From positions 1-46,193 of the forward strand of contig JAUMVX010000018.1 in the NCBI GenBank assembly GCA_030529945.1: a DNA stretch of 46,193 nucleotides. Reading direction: 5' to 3'. The notes under the pieces are model-generated. The model was not told where the DNA came from and searched no databases. It saw only the letters and a program-made list of their open reading frames with translations. The stretch comes from Bacteroidia bacterium. Its GTDB lineage: Bacteria > Bacteroidota > Bacteroidia > Bacteroidales > UBA932. Shown here one piece after another: positions 41,579 through 46,193 of this stretch. A program made the translations under genes and the position numbers. Numbering within the stretch: position 1 is the first letter of the stretch; each line of letters opens with the position of its first letter.

Positions 41579-43315
41579 CTACAGGCCCCTGTACGAGAAG
41601 CTGTTGAAGTCCGCGGCGGAGCCGGGGACGCCGGCGCTGAAGAGCCCGAGGATGATGCCGGTGAAGCCGCCGGAGCCCTCGGTGCTGATGTATTTGGCGT
41701 TCATCCTGCCGATGCGGTGATAGACTTTCCCGTCTGAAGACCAGGAGAACGTGTAGAGGTTTTCGTCCCCTTCCACCTTGAGGAATAGCCGGCCCTTGTC
41801 CACCTTAAACTCCTCAGTGTGCGAGAGTTCCCCCAGACGTACCCGGAAAGCGAGAAGCCCGTCGCGCTTGAGGAAAATGTCGTAGTGCGCGTCCGCGTCC
41901 ATATACACACTCAGCCCGGCCTCGGCGGACGCCTCCCCGCAGATTTCCACCGAAGTGGACATCGGTCTGCAGACTTCCGCCGAAGTGAAAGCTTTCCCGC
42001 AAACATCCACCGCAGCGACCGTCCCCTCGCAAATCTCCACCGAAGTGACCGCTTCGAAAGAGATGTCTTCCTGCCTGCGGCCAATGAAAGTAGGGGATAC
42101 CGTCCTCTCGTCCAGGCTCTTGCCGGCGGTCAGTCGCAGCGCGGAGCCTGTGAAGGAGTAGTTCCCCGGGAAAGGATTGCGTATGTGGACCCATTCAGGA
42201 CCGAAGGTATCGGAAGAGAAATCGAGAGAAGGATTGGACGCCTCGGCCTCCTGCTGAGGCAGAGTCGGAACGTTCATTTCAATGTGGATGGCTCCGCCTT
42301 CGACTCTCGGCCAGGAGCCTTCCTCCCACTTGACCGGGGTCATAAACGTCTCGCGGCCCAGCAGATGGTAGTTTCCGCCTTGAGTTCTGAATCCCAGACA
42401 GCACATCCACCAGCTGCCGTCGTGCGCCTGCACCAGGTCGCCGTGCCCCAGACCCTGGATGATGCTGGACTGCGACTGGAGATTGCAATGAGTGAGGACG
42501 GGATTGGCCGGGTCGGCCTCGTAAGGACCTTCGATGCTGCGGCTGCGCGCTATCGTGATGCTGTGCGCGTACTCCGTGCCGCCCTCCGCGATGAGCAGGT
42601 AGAACCAGCCGTCTTTGAAGTAGAGGTGCGGGCCCTCCGGGTAGCGTCCGCCGGTGCCGCGCCAGATTTTCCGGACTTCGCCGAGCTTCTCGCCGGTCAG
42701 AGGGTTCAGCTCGAAGAGGACGATCCAATTGTCGCACGTTCCTGTGTACCAGCACTTTCCCTCGTGGAAGAAGAGTGAGGGGTCGATGCCGCCCTGATCG
42801 ATCCAGACGGGGTCGGACCACTTGAGGGCGGGATCCTGCGTATGCACGATGAAGTTCCCGCGCCCGCTGCAGTTCGTGGTGATCATATAGAAGACGCCGT
42901 CGTGGTGGCGGATCGTCGGCGCGTAGATGCCTCCCCACGCGAGCGCCCCGTCCAGTTCCAGCTGCTCGCGGCGCGTGAGCACGTTGCCTATCTGCGTCCA
43001 ATTCACGAGGTCGCGGCTGTGGAAAATTGGCACGCCGGGGAAGTATTGGAAGGAGCTGTTCACGAGGTAGTAGTCTTCGCCGACCGCGCAGACGCTCGGG
43101 TCGGGGTGAAAACCTTTGATGACAGGATTCGTGTAGCCGAAGCCGCGGACTTCGTCCAATGTCGTTTCGCTGATTTTCCGGGGTGCTTCCGCCTGAGCGG
43201 CCCTCGTGCGAGCTTCTTCTGCCGCCGTCGTGCCGCGGACTTCGTCCAATGCTGTGCTGTGCCCTGCGGCTGCTGCCGCCCCGGCAAAGATGAGTGCAAG
43301 TGTCGTAAGGTTCAT
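41579..43315 (-). CDS. Glycoside hydrolase family 43 with C-terminal beta-sandwich
   Basis: A 578-residue predicted xylosidase/arabinofuranosidase. A weak signal-like N terminus (MNLTTLALIFAGAAAAAG) suggests export. The five-bladed propeller has the GH43 acids: Asp72 (GFHPDPSV), Asp178 (GGIDPS) and Glu227 (RYPEGPHLY). The C-terminal sandwich contains an unusual insert (about residues 420-460) of four 10-residue repeats of SVEIC type. A 20-base direct repeat encodes LDEVRG twice between the signal and the catalytic domain. The stop abuts a REP-like repeat. It probably follows folE and trmO in one transcript. Confidence 0.88.
   Translation of the reverse strand: MNLTTLALIFAGAAAAAGHSTALDEVRGTTAAEEARTRAAQAEAPRKISETTLDEVRGFGYTNPVIKGFHPDPSVCAVGEDYYLVNSSFQYFPGVPIFHSRDLVNWTQIGNVLTRREQLELDGALAWGGIYAPTIRHHDGVFYMITTNCSGRGNFIVHTQDPALKWSDPVWIDQGGIDPSLFFHEGKCWYTGTCDNWIVLFELNPLTGEKLGEVRKIWRGTGGRYPEGPHLYFKDGWFYLLIAEGGTEYAHSITIARSRSIEGPYEADPANPVLTHCNLQSQSSIIQGLGHGDLVQAHDGSWWMCCLGFRTQGGNYHLLGRETFMTPVKWEEGSWPRVEGGAIHIEMNVPTLPQQEAEASNPSLDFSSDTFGPEWVHIRNPFPGNYSFTGSALRLTAGKSLDERTVSPTFIGRRQEDISFEAVTSVEICEGTVAAVDVCGKAFTSAEVCRPMSTSVEICGEASAEAGLSVYMDADAHYDIFLKRDGLLAFRVRLGELSHTEEFKVDKGRLFLKVEGDENLYTFSWSSDGKVYHRIGRMNAKYISTEGSGGFTGIILGLFSAGVPGSAADFNSFSYRGL
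41947..42056 (-). repeat. Four 30-bp tandem repeats in GH43
   Basis: Units beginning CCACCGAAGTG or close variants start at 41947, 41977, 42007 and 42037 on the plus strand, exactly 30 bases apart, so copy-number change keeps the frame. Confidence 0.8.
43142..43251 (-). repeat. 20-bp direct repeat at the GH43 N terminus
   Basis: GCCGCGGACTTCGTCCAATG occurs at 43142-43161 and 43232-43251, 90 bases apart and in the same frame. Confidence 0.8.
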
Positions 43316-43321
43316 ATCGCG

Positions 43322-44038
43322 TCAGTCTATATTTATGATAATCAATGTGTCGCCTTCTGCGCGGAAGAGAATCTCTCGCTTTCCGAATTTCAGACCGTAA
43401 ACTCTCTGCGGGTCATTCTGATATCGAGGGCGCGGATCCTCCGCGAGGATTTCCTTCAGGGCTTCCCTGTCCTGAGGGCTGAATAGGGCGTCAAGCCGCA
43501 CCGCCACCTCCTCGGGGACTATCACTTCGAGCCTGCGCCAGGAGCTGCCGTCGGTGAAGCCGCTGCGCACTCCCGGATGAGAGTCGGCGTATTCTATGTA
43601 GGGCTTGATGTCGTAGATGGGAGTCCCGTCCGCGAGGTCGGCTCCGAGGACGGTGATTACCCCTTTCCGCGGGTCTATGGAGCTGATTTTTACAGAACTG
43701 AGTCCCAGAGGGTTAGGTCTGAAGGGAGAACGGGAGGCGAAGACTCCCACGCGGACGTTGCCGCCGAGTCTCGGAGGCCTTACGGTGAGCTGTCCCGGTC
43801 GGCTTTCCCGGTTAAGGCTGAAGCCCCAGATGAGCCAGAGGTAGTCGAAGCCCTCCAGGCCCCGGAGCGCTTCCGGGGAGTTCCACTCTTGCTCCAGCAC
43901 TATCTCGCCTCGAAGGTTCTCCGCTATTCCCGCCTGGCGTGGCAGGCCGAACTTCCCTTCCACCGGGGAGCGGAAGCGGGCCACCGGACGGATTTCCAGA
44001 GGCTGCGGGGCGGGGGAGAGAGGAGGGTCTGTCGTCAT
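43322..44038 (-). CDS. trmO: tRNA (t6A37-N6)-methyltransferase, TrmO/TsaA family
   Basis: A 238-residue SAM-dependent enzyme predicted to methylate t6A37 in tRNA-Thr. Signatures are RPVARFRSPVEGKFGLPRQ at the start, FDYLWLIWGFSLN, and the SAM-binding region VFASRSPFRPNPLGLS, followed by DIKPYIEYAD. The size matches the family. ATG at 44038 is chosen because upstream frame is antisense to folE. It ends six bases before the GH43 start. Confidence 0.93.
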   Translation of the reverse strand: MTTDPPLSPAPQPLEIRPVARFRSPVEGKFGLPRQAGIAENLRGEIVLEQEWNSPEALRGLEGFDYLWLIWGFSLNRESRPGQLTVRPPRLGGNVRVGVFASRSPFRPNPLGLSSVKISSIDPRKGVITVLGADLADGTPIYDIKPYIEYADSHPGVRSGFTDGSSWRRLEVIVPEEVAVRLDALFSPQDREALKEILAEDPRPRYQNDPQRVYGLKFGKREILFRAEGDTLIIINID

Positions 44039-44127
44039 ATCCTGGGATGGATGGGCTGTATGCGAGTGGGGGCGTATTGGCCGTAAGGCCGTGGGATTGG
44101 ACGGCTTGCCGGCCGCCTGGTGATTCT

Positions 44128-44721
44128 TTAACGGTTGCCGATGAGGTTGAGGAACTCGTTGCGGGTGCGGGCGTCCTTGAGGAACGCGCCGCTGAACGCG
44201 GAGGTGACGGTCGTGGCGTTCGATTTCTGAACGCCGCGGAGCTGCATACAGGTGTGCGTGGCTTCGATGACGACCGCGACGCCGAGAGGATGGATGGCCT
44301 GCTCGATGCAGTCGCGGATCTCTACGGTCAGACGTTCCTGGACCTGCAGGCGGCGGGCGTAGGTCTCGACGATGCGGGCTATCTTGCTCAGGCCGGTGAT
44401 GGTGCCGTTCGGGATGTATGCCACGTGCGCCTTGCCGATGAAGGGCAGCATATGGTGCTCGCACATCGAGTAGAGTTCTATGTCCTTCACGAGGACCATC
44501 TGGCGGTATTTTTCCTCGAAGAGTGCGCTGCGGATGATTTCGCCGCCGTCCTGTCCGTAGCCTTGCGTGAGGAACTGCAGGGACTTCGCGACTCTCTCGG
44601 GGGTCTTGAGCAGGCCTTCGCGCTGCGGGTCTTCGCCGAGCAGGGCGAGTATTTCATAGACGTGGGAGGCTATCTTTTCAGTGACCTCGGCCTCGTATCT
44701 TTCTTCCTTTATGTATGCCAT
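44128..44721 (-). CDS. folE: GTP cyclohydrolase I
   Basis: A 197-residue FolE: converts GTP to dihydroneopterin triphosphate for folate synthesis. Zinc ligands are in [11 protein letters not shown] (Cys and His) and THTCMQLRG (Cys); [11 protein letters not shown] and [20 protein letters not shown] are invariant family segments. ATG 44721 (MAYIKEE) is preferred over an ATG 13 codons upstream. It is divergent from the DUF2795 gene. Confidence 0.96.
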   Translation of the reverse strand: MAYIKEERYEAEVTEKIASHVYEILALLGEDPQREGLLKTPERVAKSLQFLTQGYGQDGGEIIRSALFEEKYRQMVLVKDIELYSMCEHHMLPFIGKAHVAYIPNGTITGLSKIARIVETYARRLQVQERLTVEIRDCIEQAIHPLGVAVVIEATHTCMQLRGVQKSNATTVTSAFSGAFLKDARTRNEFLNLIGNR

Positions 44722-44877
44722 AGAAGATGTTCTGAATGATATGGGAGCAAAAATAAGCATTCTTCCTCAAATAACCGCTTCGTTTTCGGGTAGACTGTCG
44801 GAAATACCCTCTTTTGCCGAAGTCGCTTTTTTTTCATATCAGAGTGAAAAAAACGTTCATTCTTATCATTTTTTCAA

Positions 44878-44885
44878 TATATTTG
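44878..44885 (+). promoter_or_regulatory. Promoter -7 box for the DUF2795 gene
   Basis: TATATTTG matches TAnnTTTG, 40 bases before the start codon, in an AT-rich intergenic stretch. Confidence 0.6.
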
Positions 44886-44924
44886 CGCCCGAACGAAAAA
44901 CAAAGCGTTCAGACCATTTATTAT

Positions 44925-45146
44925 ATGTATTGGACATTAGAACTTGCCAGCAGCCTGGACGATGCTCCGTGGCCGGCAACCAAAGACGAACTTATAGACT
45001 ATGCGAACCGCTCCGGCGCTCCGGAAGAGGTTATGGAGAATCTTCAGGAACTGGAGGATGACGGTGAAATCTACGAAAGCATAGAGGATATCTGGCCGGA
45101 CTACCCGACCAAGGATGACTTTTTCTTCAACGAGGAAGAGTACTGA
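44925..45146 (+). CDS. DUF2795 family small acidic protein
   Basis: A 73-residue cytosolic protein: MYWTLELASSLDDAPWPATKDELIDYA and VMENLQELEDDGEIYESIEDIWPDYP are family hallmarks. Function is unknown; conserved across Bacteroidetes. A longer frame from 44814 is rejected because it runs through the promoter. Confidence 0.85.
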   Translation: MYWTLELASSLDDAPWPATKDELIDYANRSGAPEEVMENLQELEDDGEIYESIEDIWPDYPTKDDFFFNEEEY

Positions 45147-45507
45147 TTTGATAATTAGGATGTTATAACGTCGGCATAAAGTGGCGGCGTTAGCATTTCC
45201 TCCTTATTCTGCGCATCGGCACTGACGTGCGCATTCGACTGTTACAAGACTGGACACCGCGGCACCTTGAGTCCGCAAAGCGAGTTGGGTCATATCGCAC
45301 ATGACTCGCTTTTTTTGCGGGGGCAGTCAGTGGTATACCTTGTGCGAGGCCCGTCCGGGGAATTTCGTCCGGAAAAAAGCCGTTTTGCCGGACAAAAGGG
45401 CTGCTGGGATGAGTTTGTCCGGAAATAAGGCGTTCTGCCGGACAAAAGGAGCTTCGGGGTTATTTCGTCCGGTGAGAAGAGCTTTGCGTGGACAAATTAT
45501 ATGGAGT
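45147..45507. other. 361-bp gap: possible structured RNA plus tandem hairpins
   Basis: The first half has two inverted repeats (TGCGCA arms at 45210-45233, and the terminator at 45273-45320). The second half is three 50-bp hairpin units (45361-45510). No gene is seen. Confidence 0.6.
45273..45320 (+). terminator. Strong hairpin with internal T tract
   Basis: CCGCAAAGCGAG (45273-45284) pairs with CTCGCTTTTTTTGCGG (45305-45320), with further GGTCAT/ATGAC pairing in the loop. It probably terminates the DUF2795 transcript or a small RNA. Confidence 0.65.
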
Positions 45508-45510
45508 ATG
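45361..45510 (+). repeat. Three 50-bp tandem hairpin units before the transposase-like gene
   Basis: GTCCGG occurs at 45367, 45417 and 45467, exactly 50 bases apart, and pairs with CCGGAC at 45388 and 45438 (degenerate GTGGAC at 45488). Units read close to TTTGTCCGGAAATAAGGCG. The third runs into the start codon. Confidence 0.85.
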
Positions 45511-46146
45511 AGTACTTTTACAGAAAAAGAAAAGTGTTGCGAGGCGACATTCCGGTCAGGAGAACCATATTTGCACGCCTACACTTCGGGGAAAGACACC
45601 CCTCTGCTTTTTTCGAGGGAGGAGGATCTCGCGTTTGTGATGAATGTGGTGGCGCAGGCTGCGGCTCATTCTCCGGAGGTCTGTATTATCGCGTTCGAAG
45701 TGATGAACAACCATTTTCACTTTGTGGTTTCTGCGGAAGAGAAGGCTGTGCAGGCGTTTTGGGATTATGTGCGGAAGAGGTTGTCCAGATCTTTTCCACT
45801 CTTGAAGGCGCTTCAAATAGCTCTTAAGCGAATCAGTGATCTGAGCTCATTGCGCAACAACATCGTCTACACCAACCGCAACGGCTATGTAGCGGATCCC
45901 GCCTATACTCCGTTCAGCTATCCTTGGGGTACCGGCCGCTATTATTTTCTGGACTGGCCAGCAGGGAAGTCCCTGTCTTCCATATCCGTGGACAGCAGGA
46001 GGGAAATGTTCCGATGCCGCACTCCGGCGCTTCCGGGCGAGTGGGAGGTCAGAGGCGATTACATCGCTCCCTGGAATTACTGCTCCATAAAGTTCGGTAT
46101 GTCGATGTTCAGGGATGCGCACCACTACTTTGCTCAAGTCACGTGA
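45508..46146 (+). CDS. REP-associated transposase-like (Y1_Tnp/HUH) protein
   Basis: A 212-residue protein with the HUH motif as NNHFHFVV (His69, His71), preceded by EVCIIAFEVM, and the RAYT-type segment LRNNIVYTNRNGYVADPAYTPFSYPWGTGRYYF. RAYTs nick and mobilise REP palindromes. The nucleophilic Tyr expected ~10 residues before LSSLRNN is not evident (ALQIALKRISD), so activity is doubtful. Relatives that I recall from Bacteroidales are longer, so this copy may be truncated; the frame ends 47 bases before the window edge. ATG 45508 is chosen because upstream codons are repeat. Confidence 0.75.
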   Translation: MSTFTEKEKCCEATFRSGEPYLHAYTSGKDTPLLFSREEDLAFVMNVVAQAAAHSPEVCIIAFEVMNNHFHFVVSAEEKAVQAFWDYVRKRLSRSFPLLKALQIALKRISDLSSLRNNIVYTNRNGYVADPAYTPFSYPWGTGRYYFLDWPAGKSLSSISVDSRREMFRCRTPALPGEWEVRGDYIAPWNYCSIKFGMSMFRDAHHYFAQVT

Positions 46147-46193
46147 CTTTAACCAATTTTTGTACAATTAACTCTCCAGCTTGACGGTCTTGG

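Noticed and set aside
43322-44464. Longer TrmO frame of 380 codons
   Set aside because: The extra 142 codons are antisense to folE; TrmO similarity begins at 44038.

Overview
The window looks like a chromosome segment of a gut-type Bacteroidales bacterium. The basis is the Bacteroidetes promoter signature (TAnnTTTG at -7) before several genes, a UpxY-type antiterminator heading a capsule operon, FemAB-like and DUF3791/DUF3990/DUF2795 families, and tandem AAA-ATPase/PD-(D/E)XK genes. No rRNA, tRNA or CRISPR array is visible. Genus cannot be set from the sequence alone.

Layout. (1) 1-7335 is housekeeping-like: an M28 peptidase fused to an outer-membrane barrel, YqeY, a 1-kb repeat-rich gap, an FtsX-type ABC permease and O-acetylhomoserine sulfhydrylase. 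(2) 7420-37664 is a ~30-kb polysaccharide (capsule/exopolysaccharide) locus. It opens with a tyrosine recombinase and a 218-bp segment bounded by perfect 25-bp inverted repeats that carries the promoter, followed by upxY. Then come nucleotide-sugar genes (wbpA, wbpD, wecB, wecC, gne), an initiating sugar transferase, Wzx, Wzy, glycosyltransferases, acyltransferases, two FemAB-like proteins, a DUF354 protein, a deacetylase-like protein, wbpB and wbpE. The central part (about 16-27 kb) is clearly AT-richer than the flanks. The locus is interrupted by cargo-like genes: DUF3791 and a DUF3990 remnant, a HEPN protein, and three ATPases. (3) 37683-46193 returns to chromosomal genes: an FAD/Fe-S D-lactate-dehydrogenase-like protein, GH43, TrmO, FolE, a DUF2795 protein and a REP-transposase-like gene.

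How it works together. WbpA, WbpB, WbpE and WbpD should turn UDP-GlcNAc into UDP-GlcNAc3NAcA; WecB and WecC should make UDP-ManNAcA; the 4-epimerase supplies UDP-GalNAc. The sugar transferase loads the lipid carrier, glycosyltransferases extend it, acyl and aminoacyl-type transferases decorate it, and Wzx/Wzy flip and polymerise it. The promoter lies in an invertible segment, drawn here pointing into the operon (ON). Beyond this whole-operon switch, individual decorating enzymes carry long G runs: one acyltransferase is frameshifted at a 9-G run (OFF as assembled), another is in frame at a 9-G run (ON), and a FemAB-like gene has an 8-G run near its end. This two-tier switching (promoter inversion plus slipped-strand tuning of modifying enzymes) is the most interesting reading of the window.

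A second theme is short palindromic repeats. A REP-like family lies directly against stop codons and has even entered the wecB reading frame in phase. A separate ~95-bp element occurs twice with a compensatory base-pair change. Three 50-bp hairpin units precede the REP-transposase-like gene.
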